Under the pieces are notes generated by a model, which saw nothing but the letters and a program-made list of their open reading frames with translations, did not search any database and was not told where the DNA came from. A DNA stretch of 64,000 nucleotides from Verrucomicrobiota bacterium. Lineage in GTDB: Bacteria; Verrucomicrobiota; Verrucomicrobiia; CAIQCK01. Position 1 is the first letter of the stretch, and every line of letters begins with the position of its first letter. Position numbers and translations under genes: made by a program. Of this stretch, positions 1 through 8,355 are shown piece after piece. Location of the stretch: positions 1-64,000 of the forward strand of contig JACRQF010000008.1 in the NCBI GenBank assembly GCA_016222825.1, read 5' to 3'.

Positions 1-302
1 TCTCCAGCCACCGCAATCTGGGTATCCCCGGCCAGGAGCGCATCCATTGCGATCACGCCCGTTGCACACTTCTTGACCGTCAACGCGACTCCCTCACGTG
101 AGAACAATCGCTCGTAGTCTGCGATGATCGCCAGCGATGTCAACGGCAACATGCCCACCGCCATCGTCACCGGAGTTGCCGGCTTCGGTGGCTGTTGAGG
201 TTTACACGAGCAACCCAGCCCCGGGCCAAGTGCGATAAGCGCACAGAGCACCGCCAACTGCGCGGCGGTCTTCGCCTTCGTTGGCCGGTTGGTGGTTGTC
301 AT
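1..302 (-). CDS. NMT1/SsuA-type ABC substrate-binding lipoprotein (C-terminus outside window)
   Basis: Reading right to left from an ATG at 302-300, an open frame of about 100 codons runs off the left edge. It has a basic n-region, a hydrophobic stretch (AVLCALIALGPG) and a cysteine at a lipobox-like site (GLGC), so it is probably a lipoprotein. The following text (MAVGMLPLTSLAIIADYERLFSREG ... LTVKKCATG ... ALLAGDTQIAVAGE in part) has the layout of the first lobe of NMT1/THI5/SsuA nitrate/sulfonate/taurine binding proteins: an opening strand, a helix ending in FSREG, and a short loop saying that target sites are evaluated. An AGGGAG Shine-Dalgarno sits about 5 nt before the ATG. Ligand cannot be told. 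Family assignment rests on about 100 residues. Confidence 0.6.
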   Translation of the reverse strand, partial: MTTTNRPTKAKTAAQLAVLCALIALGPGLGCSCKPQQPPKPATPVTMAVGMLPLTSLAIIADYERLFSREGVALTVKKCATGVIAMDALLAGDTQIAVAG

Positions 303-383
303 GAAACTCCCTCTTGGTGGCGAAAATCTAGCCCAACGACCCTCAGAACTAAAGAAATTTTCCCTCCACGTTCGTCGCGCTGG

Positions 384-2108
384 CTACCGCCTGCCGTGGT
401 TGAAGCCAACCGCTTCGCGTTTCAATGTCGCTCCCATATTGCCCTGAACGGCTACGCCAACGCACGACGGATCCACCCGAATCACCGCCGGCTGGTTCTG
501 GAACACGTTGCCACTCATCCGCACGTCGTGACCGCCTGGCGCGAACGTCACCGCCTCCTCCGCGCAGCCCTCGCCGAGCGCGAACACGTTGTCGCGCACG
601 ATGACCGGGCCGTAGCTGCCCTTCTCCTCGTGCAACGTGAAGTAAAGCTCCGGCCATCGCCGATACTCGCCAGTCTCGTAGCTCCGCCGGCCACGGCGCG
701 CATCGCTCTCACCCTTGGTCGTGTTGTTCACAAAGACGTTGCCCTGGAGGATGAAGTTTTTCGGCTGGTTGATCCAACTGCCTCGCCCACCGTTGCGGAA
801 GGTGTTGCCGATGATCGTCACGTCCTCGCACGACTTCTCCACGCTCATCACCCGCGAGCCGTTCGTGCCGTCTATCTGATTGCCAGTGATCGTGGCGTTC
901 TTGCAAAACTCCGCCAGGAAAAACGCTCCCATCCGCGAGCCGATGATGTGGTTGTTCGCGAAGACCACGTTGCGGCACCGCTGCACGTGCATCGTGTCGC
1001 CCAACGCGCTAAGTTGGCAGCCCGTGATCCGCACGTCGCGCGCGCACATGACGTCCACCCCGCCCTTGCCCGACGCCGAGCCAGTGGGCGCGTAAAGCCC
1101 GTGGAACGTGCCGGAGAAGTTGTAAGCGAGCTGGACGCCATCGCCGCTCGCGCCCTGAAAACGCAACGACTTCCCGCCCGGCTGCTCCGCCACCTTAATG
1201 AAGTCGGCGGCCGATTCAACGACGAAGTATTGCCGGCCCCGCGTGATGTTCTTCGGCAACGCGCCGCCGAAGAAACAAAGCCCGTGTTTCGGCTCCGAGT
1301 CCTTGCTGACGCCGATCGGCTTCACGCGATTGTCGAAGCACACGCGGTCGTCGCCGTCGGCCATCCGCACGCCGGCGCGGATGAGATCGTTGCGGAAGTA
1401 ACGCCGCGCGCGTTCCACTTCCCACGCCTCGTAGTTCTCCGGCCAGACGATGACCTGCCACAGATAGCCGTAGTCCCACATGAACTTCCCGCTCCGCAGC
1501 AGCGTGCAACTCTCGACGTGGACACGCTCAGCAAACGTCACCACTTCGCTCTCGCTGCCCTTCTTGCCCGTGCCCTCCACGCCGATGACCGCACCCGCGA
1601 TGCCGTCCGAGCGCACGTCGCGGAACAGGATGTCGCTTGTTGCGCCACCCACCGTCGTGCCGATGACGAAGATGCGCGTGCTCGCGTTCGGCTCCCAAGA
1701 GTTCTCCTTCTGCGCCGGGTCGAAGCAGTGGCCTTGGAAGAAGCCTCCATGCCACGCAAAGTCAGTCACGTTCGTGCCGCAGAAGACCACCCGCCGCGCC
1801 TTGTCACCAAGCTGCTTCGGCAGATGAAACCGCGCCCCGTGCGCCAATACCGTCGTCCCTGACGAAATCAACGCCGGCTTCTCCCCCGCAACGAAGTAAT
1901 CGCCCGGCGGAATCGTCACCACACCGCCGCCGCGCCGCGCCACGTCGCTGAAGCACGCTGTCAGCGCCGGCGTGTCATCCGTCACGCCATCCGCCTTCGG
2001 CGAATACGCCGCGAGATTCACAACAGCGTGGCCCGACCGAAGAGTTTCACTGCTCCACGCAACCGCAGTGCAGATGACAACCAACACCAGAGAGAAGCTG
2101 AGTTTCAT
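384..2108 (-). CDS. Exported right-handed parallel beta-helix protein (pectate-lyase-3 type)
   Basis: 574 aa. The start at 2108 is chosen because MKLSFSLVLVVICTAVAWS is a clean signal peptide; the frame stays open upstream but that part is arginine-rich read-through. The mature N-terminus (NLAAYSPKADGVTDDTPAL followed by GGGVVTIPPGDYFV) is the classic entry into pectate lyase superfamily 3 beta-helices. The C-terminal half has repeated helix rungs (ITGNQIDG, IIGNTFRNGG, LQGNVFVNN). Probably an exported polysaccharide lyase/hydrolase or epimerase acting on plant or algal polyuronides; the substrate is not readable. It lies 11 bp after the GH28 gene and forms the tail of a three-gene minus-strand operon. 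Confidence 0.75.
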   Translation of the reverse strand: MKLSFSLVLVVICTAVAWSSETLRSGHAVVNLAAYSPKADGVTDDTPALTACFSDVARRGGGVVTIPPGDYFVAGEKPALISSGTTVLAHGARFHLPKQLGDKARRVVFCGTNVTDFAWHGGFFQGHCFDPAQKENSWEPNASTRIFVIGTTVGGATSDILFRDVRSDGIAGAVIGVEGTGKKGSESEVVTFAERVHVESCTLLRSGKFMWDYGYLWQVIVWPENYEAWEVERARRYFRNDLIRAGVRMADGDDRVCFDNRVKPIGVSKDSEPKHGLCFFGGALPKNITRGRQYFVVESAADFIKVAEQPGGKSLRFQGASGDGVQLAYNFSGTFHGLYAPTGSASGKGGVDVMCARDVRITGCQLSALGDTMHVQRCRNVVFANNHIIGSRMGAFFLAEFCKNATITGNQIDGTNGSRVMSVEKSCEDVTIIGNTFRNGGRGSWINQPKNFILQGNVFVNNTTKGESDARRGRRSYETGEYRRWPELYFTLHEEKGSYGPVIVRDNVFALGEGCAEEAVTFAPGGHDVRMSGNVFQNQPAVIRVDPSCVGVAVQGNMGATLKREAVGFNHGRR

Positions 2109-2119
2109 GATTCTGGAGA

Positions 2120-3709
2120 TCACTTCATTACAATCGCATCCTTGTGAGCGCCGGGTGCAACTTCGATTGCTTTGCCCGCGCCGCCGAGGTCGTTGGCGAT
2201 GAGCGTAATGTTGCGGCTCTTGTCGCCGGAGAGTCTCAGGAACGCGCTGTCCTTTGCACATGGCTTGCAGCCGCGGATGAGCGCGTCGCGCACTTGCGCT
2301 AGGCCGAGCATTGCCGCACCGCCCGGCCAGAAGGAGGCATCGAGGCCGTCCGCCGTCAGGTTCTCCACATCATCGAACACCATCGCGTGGCGCCGGTCGG
2401 CGGAGGCGGTCCGCAACTGGATGTTCGAGAAGCGCAGCCCTTTCACGTGCCGGCAGTAGAAACCGTAGGCCGGAAGCTCGCCGAACATCGTGGACTCCGG
2501 ATACTTCTTCGGCAGTTCGGCCACTTCCTTCTCTGCCAGCTTGCGTGCGCCGCCGCCCTCGAACTCGAACATGAGGTTGCTGAGCGAGACGTTGTGGATG
2601 GGCGCGTTGGTCAGGCCGGTGATGGAGCAGCCGATCTTCCCGACGCCGGTGGCGACGATGTTGTTGATGACGACGTCGCGAAAGCTGCCGACGGGTTGCG
2701 GCTCCATGCCGTCCTTGAACGGCCGCGCGCGGTCGCCGAGCCGCAGGAAGAGCGGCACGCCGACGCCGTGGATGCTGATGTTGGAGATGGCGATACGCTC
2801 CAGTTGGCCGCCATCCACAAGTTCCAGTGAGATGCCGCTGATCCCGCGGGTGTGGCCGTAGGTGACGTTGGCATCATGCGGCGAGGTGACGACGCAGTTG
2901 GCAATGGTGATGTTCTTGAAACCGCCGTTGGACTCCGTGCCCATCTTGATGGCGTTGCAATGGCTGCGGGCAACGCAATCGCTGATGGTGATGCTGTCGC
3001 ACGGTCGCTCGAACGTGCTCTTGAGTGTGATGGCGTCGTCGTCGGACTCGAAGACGCACTGCGACACCGTGCAGTCCTTGCAGCCGTCGAGGTCGAGGCC
3101 GTCGTTGTTGGCGTTGCCGAAGTTCCATACGCGCACGCCGCGCATCGTCACCCGCTCACAGCCGAGATAATGCTGCATCCACATCGCCGAGTGCTGGAGC
3201 CGCACACTCTCAACCAGCACGTCTCGGCAGTTCACGAGCCGGATGAGATACGGCCGGTTCTCGTAAGGCCGCTTGCGGTCCTTTATCTTAAAACTCCGCC
3301 CCTGCCCGTCAATCAGCCCGCGTCCCGTGATGCCGATGTTCTCCAGGTTCTCGCCGGCAATGAGGCTCTGCTTGACGTATTTGTCCGTGTAGGAGCGTAT
3401 GGCGGGGATGTTGTCCGGGTAATGCGCGATGTTCGTGCTGCCGAGCAATGTCGCGCCCGCCTCGATGCGCAGCGTCACGTGGCTCCGCAGGCAAATCGTG
3501 CCGGAGAGGAACCGTCCGCCCGCCAGCAACACCGTGCCGCCGCCGCCCGCCGCGCAGGCGTCCATCGCTTTCTGGATCGCCGTCGTGCAGAGCGTCGCGC
3601 CGTCGGCCTTCGCGCCGTAGTCGCGAACGTCGAACACGGCGTCCGCGGCGAATGCCGCCGCGCAAGTCCATGCCATGAGAATCAAGACGAGGATTGGGTT
3701 GTGAGTCAT
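2120..3709 (-). CDS. Exported GH28 family polygalacturonase-like glycoside hydrolase
   Basis: 529 aa with signal peptide (MTHNPILVLILMAWTCAAAFA). It opens with FDVRDYGAKADGATLCTTAIQKA and then GGGTVLLAGGRFLSGTI, typical of GH28 beta-helices. The catalytic region reads NNDGLDLDGC and later ESDDDAITLKS, matching the N-x-D and D-D acidic motifs. The usual GHG motif is replaced by SHCNAIKMGTES and the RIK motif is not clear, so this is a divergent member. Known GH28 enzymes hydrolyse galacturonan or rhamnogalacturonan backbones; substrate here is inferred only. Its ATG overlaps the TGA of the upstream gene (ATGA), so translation is probably coupled. Confidence 0.8.
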   Translation of the reverse strand: MTHNPILVLILMAWTCAAAFAADAVFDVRDYGAKADGATLCTTAIQKAMDACAAGGGGTVLLAGGRFLSGTICLRSHVTLRIEAGATLLGSTNIAHYPDNIPAIRSYTDKYVKQSLIAGENLENIGITGRGLIDGQGRSFKIKDRKRPYENRPYLIRLVNCRDVLVESVRLQHSAMWMQHYLGCERVTMRGVRVWNFGNANNDGLDLDGCKDCTVSQCVFESDDDAITLKSTFERPCDSITISDCVARSHCNAIKMGTESNGGFKNITIANCVVTSPHDANVTYGHTRGISGISLELVDGGQLERIAISNISIHGVGVPLFLRLGDRARPFKDGMEPQPVGSFRDVVINNIVATGVGKIGCSITGLTNAPIHNVSLSNLMFEFEGGGARKLAEKEVAELPKKYPESTMFGELPAYGFYCRHVKGLRFSNIQLRTASADRRHAMVFDDVENLTADGLDASFWPGGAAMLGLAQVRDALIRGCKPCAKDSAFLRLSGDKSRNITLIANDLGGAGKAIEVAPGAHKDAIVMK

Positions 3710-6700
3710 GGGATTAGAGTCTCCTGTTTCAGTTTCTTGCCAACGACGCGGAAGAAGACGCTGTCGCCCGCCGGCAGTTTCACCTCAGCCCGCAAGCCGC
3801 CGAATTGCGGCGTGTGCGGCGGCGAGAAGACGCGCGTGGCGAGTTCGCGGCTGGTTGGGTTATGAACTTCGAGCAACGGTGCCTTGCCGGGTGATTGTCC
3901 GTCCACAACCAGCGTCAGCCTCACCGCCTTGTCCTCGCACACGAACGGATTTCCTGCCCAGATTTCAGCGGCGGGTAGAACCGGCTCCTGAAAATACGCC
4001 GTGCCGTCCACAACCGAAACGAAGCGGAAGAACTTCCGGCTCGCGACGTAGATGGCGGCGCAACCATTGTCCTCGACACCGCGCACGCGGAACGGCAGGT
4101 CGCAGATGAAATCGCGCGGGCCGATGGTGAACGCCGCTTCGTTGCCGTCGGCCTCGACGGTGAAGAAGAACTCCGCGCCAGCGAACTTGCCGGTCTTCAC
4201 GGCGAACGGATAACCGTTCGTGCCGCCGTCGAGATTGCAGGCGCGTGTTAGATCTTCCAGCAACTCGTTGCTGAGGCGCGGGTCGGGCAGCGTCGCCATC
4301 GCGAAGCGATACGGCCAGACCTCGCCGGCCTTCACCTGCTGCTTGTCGCGGCCAAGGCCGATGTAAGTCCGGCCAACCAGCGACTTCGTTTGCGGATGCG
4401 TGGAGACTTGATAGCTGAACACGCTCTTCGCCGACGACAGGAACCCGAGGTAGCCGAGGTCGGTGTTCATCGTCGCGCAGTAACCGCCGGGTCGGATGAC
4501 GCCGGCGCGGCGATATGGTTTCTCCCGGCCGGCTTCAAGCCGCACGGTGAGCGTGCCCGCGTCGCGGTCGGTGACGCAGAACTGGTCGTAGGTGCGGAAC
4601 TCCGCGCCGCCCGGCCCCTCAGTCAGCAAGAGCGGCACCGGCACGTCGCCCGCAAGCGTCGCGTCCTTCTTCCAGCGGATTTCGCCTTCGTGCCAGATGA
4701 TGCTGCCATGGTAATCGCGCCCGCCCTCAAACGGCCGGCGATAATTCCACGTCACGAAGTAATCCTGCCGGCTTTGCAGCGCGTAGGAAGTGTGCCGCCG
4801 CTCGAAGAACTCGTGCGGCTCTGTCCGCCGCGACACCGCGCCCATGCTTGGCGTCGGCCGCGTCGCCGTGTCGTAGCTTTCGGCCAGATGCGTCATCGTC
4901 GCCGAGTAGATTTGCAGGTTGTGCGAGCCGAGCGGCACGTCGAGAATCTTGTTCACGACCGACTCGCGGTTGCGCGGATAGTCGCCCTCGGTGGTCCGGA
5001 GGCGGTCCTCCGCGAAGAGCTTCGGCTGCGAGGCGACGCCGCTGGCGCTGTCAATGCCCTGCACCGTGCAGGCGAAACCGTTCTCGAAAATCTTCGCCAG
5101 CGACGGCATCTCGTTGCGGTCGGGATGCCAGCAAAGCTGCGCGGAGCCGAGGATGTTCAGATTGTCGCCGCAGCGGTGGAAACCGGACTTGTAGGAATAG
5201 ACGAGCCAGTTTCGCGAGATTGCCCGCCGACCTTTGGTGTCGCTGACCTCCAGCGCAAGCCAGTGCTGCTTGTCCTGGACCATCTCGAACTCGCGCGCCA
5301 GCGTCGCCGCCCCGCCGCCGGCGTAACGGCGCACCACGCCATAGTCTGCATCATGGACCTTCACCTCGGCAATGCCGTCGGCGGAGGCGACCTCGAACTT
5401 CAGTCGCACGCGCTGCGCGCCGCGCGTCTTCTGCCACGGGTTTTCCATCTGCGAGTTGCGGCACTCCCACTGGAGAATCTTCGGCCCCTGCGTGACGTAG
5501 TGAGCCGCAGCAAGCGAGAGGTGGTAGCTGCCGCAACGGCTGTTGAGCAACTCGCGGCCGGCCTTCAGGTTGTTGACGACACTGGCGCACGTCATGGCAG
5601 CGGCAGCGACCTCCTCCGGCGAGCGGATGCGCGTGAAGGCGTCCACCGACATCCAACGCAGGTCGCGCAGCGAGTAGAAATACTCGCCGACGTTGTCGGC
5701 AATCAGTTTGCCGCCGTCGTAGGCGAACGGGAAGATGCGGTAGAACCACCAGAGGTTCGCCGGATGAGCGTTGGCGGCGCGAAGCTCGCGGTAATCCACG
5801 ATGCCGTTGGCCGCGAAGCCGCACGAGCACGCGTAACGGCCGCGCGCGAGGATGCGCTTGCCGTCCCAGCACGGATAGCGCCGGCCGTTGCTCTCGAAGG
5901 ACTCCTCCGGCCAGACGACTTTCTCGCCCCATGTGACCCATCGCACGCCGAGGTTGTCGGTGAATTCGACGCCGGGACAGGCGTAAAATTCCTCGTTGCT
6001 GGCGGCGGCGCAATCGTTCTTGAGCTTGGCGAGCTTCTCCGGCGTGAGCAATTCAAGCGGATCGGTGAAGACGACGAACGACAAGCCGGCGGCGCGCGCG
6101 GCCTTCTCATAGTCGCTGACCGTGCCGCGGCCGTCGCTGAGGCTCGTGTGCGCGCCGACGATACCGCGGACGCCGTCGCGGCCCTTGCCGAACGGCGCGT
6201 CCCAGTTCACCGACGCCTCGAACTTCACCGGCTGGATCGGCGCGAGTTTGTGCGTGCCGAAACCCCCGGTCTGCCGCGCCGGCTCGGCGAGCCAGCGGAG
6301 CGCATTGATGACGAGCTTGTTGCTGTCGCTCGGCTTGCCGTTTTCCTTGTCGCCGTCGCTCTCGGTAATCTGCGGCCACTGCCGGTTGCCGTGGTTGAGG
6401 AAGACGTGCTTGTTCGGCGCGCTGTAGATGAACACGCGTCCCTTTCCGAACGCCCGCACCGCGGCGATGGGCGGCGCGGATTTCTGGCTGGCTTCGCGGT
6501 CGAGATTCAGTTCGTTCTCGTGGCCAACGAAGTAGCTCTTCGCCGTCGGCTCGCCGGCGACGACCATCTGCCAGTTCGTGTCGAGGCCGAGCGCTTCGAC
6601 GCCGGGGTTGGGCTGGCAGGCGTAACGCGGCAGATAGAGCCGCCGCACACCGTCGGTCGCCGGATGCGCCTTGATGTTGGCGGTGACGAAGAACTCCATC

Positions 6701-7233
6701 GGCGGGAAGACGAGCGACCTCGGCGCCGTGAACGTATTGGTTTTGTCGAACACACCCTCGTGCAACATGCGGCAGCCGAAGTTCTCCAGCAGCAGGTTGT
6801 AGAACTTCTCATCTTCGTCTCCCGGATAGCGCACCGCCTGCATCAGCAGGAACAACCCGCCGCCCTCGCGGACGTAACGCTCCAAGTCCGCGCGCGCCGC
6901 GAGGCATCGCTGACGGTGCGCGTCGGTCATCCGTGTGGCGGCGCCTTCTTCCAACGCGACGAGCACGACGGCGTGAAACGCCTTCAGTTGTTCGTAAAAC
7001 TTCCCGGCCGCGGGCGCATAGCGGTAGAGCGGCCGCGAGTCCGTCAGCGCGCCCTGCAGCCCGTTCTTCGCGAGCGTCTTGTAGTAGCCGGTGTAGAGTC
7101 GCCACTCGGCTTCGTATCGCTCCGCCTCGGCCTGGAGGAAGCCGATCATCGGCGGCGGCTCAGCGGCGGGCGCGGCGCAGGCGAAGAGACAGGCCAGTGG
7201 CAACCAGAGCCGCAGCGTCGTCGAGAAGTTCAC
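3706..7233 (-). CDS. Large exported protein: GATase-like N-domain plus degenerate PHP-like domain, function unknown
   Basis: 1175 aa from a GTG at 7233, chosen because it gives a short signal peptide (VNFSTTLRLWLPLACLFACAAPAAE); the only longer start is a TTG at 7284. Residues about 30-310 look like a ThuA/glutamine-amidotransferase-type flavodoxin fold (FHAVVLVALEEG, RADLERYVREGGGLFLLMQ, AFGKGRVFIYS). Around residue 360 a PHP phosphoesterase-like segment follows (GAHTSLSDGRGT, AARAAGLSFVVFTDP, YACPGVEFTDNLG), but the metal-binding TDH is TDP, so catalysis is doubtful. The C-terminal 600 residues are beta-rich and unrecognised. It heads an operon with GH28 and beta-helix genes, so a role in polysaccharide use is inferred. 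Confidence 0.6.
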   Translation of the reverse strand: MNFSTTLRLWLPLACLFACAAPAAEPPPMIGFLQAEAERYEAEWRLYTGYYKTLAKNGLQGALTDSRPLYRYAPAAGKFYEQLKAFHAVVLVALEEGAATRMTDAHRQRCLAARADLERYVREGGGLFLLMQAVRYPGDEDEKFYNLLLENFGCRMLHEGVFDKTNTFTAPRSLVFPPMEFFVTANIKAHPATDGVRRLYLPRYACQPNPGVEALGLDTNWQMVVAGEPTAKSYFVGHENELNLDREASQKSAPPIAAVRAFGKGRVFIYSAPNKHVFLNHGNRQWPQITESDGDKENGKPSDSNKLVINALRWLAEPARQTGGFGTHKLAPIQPVKFEASVNWDAPFGKGRDGVRGIVGAHTSLSDGRGTVSDYEKAARAAGLSFVVFTDPLELLTPEKLAKLKNDCAAASNEEFYACPGVEFTDNLGVRWVTWGEKVVWPEESFESNGRRYPCWDGKRILARGRYACSCGFAANGIVDYRELRAANAHPANLWWFYRIFPFAYDGGKLIADNVGEYFYSLRDLRWMSVDAFTRIRSPEEVAAAAMTCASVVNNLKAGRELLNSRCGSYHLSLAAAHYVTQGPKILQWECRNSQMENPWQKTRGAQRVRLKFEVASADGIAEVKVHDADYGVVRRYAGGGAATLAREFEMVQDKQHWLALEVSDTKGRRAISRNWLVYSYKSGFHRCGDNLNILGSAQLCWHPDRNEMPSLAKIFENGFACTVQGIDSASGVASQPKLFAEDRLRTTEGDYPRNRESVVNKILDVPLGSHNLQIYSATMTHLAESYDTATRPTPSMGAVSRRTEPHEFFERRHTSYALQSRQDYFVTWNYRRPFEGGRDYHGSIIWHEGEIRWKKDATLAGDVPVPLLLTEGPGGAEFRTYDQFCVTDRDAGTLTVRLEAGREKPYRRAGVIRPGGYCATMNTDLGYLGFLSSAKSVFSYQVSTHPQTKSLVGRTYIGLGRDKQQVKAGEVWPYRFAMATLPDPRLSNELLEDLTRACNLDGGTNGYPFAVKTGKFAGAEFFFTVEADGNEAAFTIGPRDFICDLPFRVRGVEDNGCAAIYVASRKFFRFVSVVDGTAYFQEPVLPAAEIWAGNPFVCEDKAVRLTLVVDGQSPGKAPLLEVHNPTSRELATRVFSPPHTPQFGGLRAEVKLPAGDSVFFRVVGKKLKQETLIP

Positions 7234-7332
7234 GGCAAGTTTGTAAACGCTTCCCGCAAGCTCAGCCAGCGGAAACTCGGCCAACTTGTTGCCTTGCGTT
7301 CCACGCGCAATCCGTCAAATTCTCCGCAGCCC

Positions 7333-8112
7333 ATGACCGTCATAGATGCCATCACTCTGGCCGCCGCCGCCGCCGCCGCGGGAGCCGTCAACGCCATCGC
7401 GGGCGGCGGGACGCTGCTCACCTTCCCGACGTTGTTGCTCATCGGCACGCCGGCGATCGTCGCCAACGCCACCAGCACGCTCGCGCTGGTTGTCGGCACG
7501 GCGGGCAGCTTGTTCGGCTACCGCCGGCAAATCGCGGCGGTGCGGCCGTGGTTGCGGCAATTCGTGCCCGTGAGCCTGCTCGGTGGCCTGCTCGGCGGCA
7601 TCCTGCTCACCTGCACCGAGGAGAAGGTCTTCGCGAACATGGTGCCGTTCCTGCTGCTCTTCGCCACGATCCTGTTTCTGGCCCAAGCGCCCCTGCGCCG
7701 CTTCGCCGGCTTCGCGGACAAATCCGGGATCGCCGCGCCGCACCATCGCGTTGTTTGGGCGGCGGTGTTGTTCCAGTTCTTCGTCGCGCTCTATGGCGGC
7801 TACTTTGGCGCGGGCATCGGCATTCTCATGCTCGCCTCGCTGGGTTTCATCGGCCTCACCGACATCCACGAGATGAACGCGCTCAAAACCATCCTCGGCT
7901 CGCTCATCAACCTCGTCGCTGCCGCGTGGTTCATTTGGGCGGGCCTTATCGAGTGGCCGAAGGCGGTTGTCATGACCGGCGGTGCGCTGGTCGGCTACTA
8001 TCTCGGCGCGCACTTCTCCCAGCGCATCCCCCAAGCCCGCGTCCGCCAGATCATCACCGCCATCGGCTTCGCCATCTCCGCCGTGATGTTCTACAAACAG
8101 TTCGTGCGGTAG
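7333..8112 (+). CDS. TSUP family (TauE/SafE-like) membrane exporter
   Basis: 259 aa starting at MTVIDAITLAAAAAAAGAV; the frame is open far upstream, but that is only the shadow of the opposite-strand gene. The opening GAVNAIAGGGTLLTFPTLLL and, in the second half, FVALYGGYFGAGIGILMLASLG are the duplicated glycine-rich signatures of the TauE/SafE/TSUP family. About eight hydrophobic segments are visible, and LGSLINLVAAAWFIWAG is typical of the last third. TSUP proteins move sulfite, sulfoacetate or related anions; the substrate is not determined here. It is divergent from the 1175-aa gene, leaving about 100 bp that must hold both promoters. Confidence 0.85.
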   Translation: MTVIDAITLAAAAAAAGAVNAIAGGGTLLTFPTLLLIGTPAIVANATSTLALVVGTAGSLFGYRRQIAAVRPWLRQFVPVSLLGGLLGGILLTCTEEKVFANMVPFLLLFATILFLAQAPLRRFAGFADKSGIAAPHHRVVWAAVLFQFFVALYGGYFGAGIGILMLASLGFIGLTDIHEMNALKTILGSLINLVAAAWFIWAGLIEWPKAVVMTGGALVGYYLGAHFSQRIPQARVRQIITAIGFAISAVMFYKQFVR

Positions 8113-8128
8113 AGACGACAGGAGCGGC

Positions 8129-8353
8129 TCAAGTCCGCGTGTTGCCGAGGCTCACATAGACCGGGTTGCTGCTCGTGCTGGCGTCGTGCCACGACTTGCC
8201 GCCGTCCCATGAGATCTCCCAGCGGATGTCGAACGGGTTGAAGTATCTCGTCTTCGATGGGGCGCCGCGCGCCAACCCCGGTCTTCGCGCTAATCTCCTT
8301 GAACTTTCGGGCGGAGCGGCGACGATGGGCGCGGTTCCAAACGGAGGCTGAAA
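8129..8353 (-). pseudogene. Remnant of the C-terminal end of an unidentified protein
   Basis: A 74-codon open stretch without a start codon, bounded by in-frame stops. Its last 40 residues read like real protein, not shadow: KTRYFNPFDIRWEISWDG, then KSWHDASTSSNPVYVSLG, ending TRT-stop. I recall similar tails (NPFDIxWExSxDGG...TSxNxVYV) in hypothetical proteins of Verrucomicrobia, but cannot check. There is no signal, start or ribosome binding site, and it is squeezed between the TSUP gene and the serpin, so it is best seen as a decayed gene fragment. Confidence 0.5.
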
Positions 8354-8355
8354 TC

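Noticed and set aside
195..1862. Long plus-strand frame of 555 codons opposite the beta-helix gene
   Set aside because: Arginine/alanine/histidine-rich, no domain cues, no ribosome site; antisense shadow of the real minus-strand gene in GC-rich DNA. The same holds for the long frames at 2852-3865, 4390-7332, 13495-15612, 17462-19354, 24467-25702, 26569-28284, 50721-52190 and 55843-57204.
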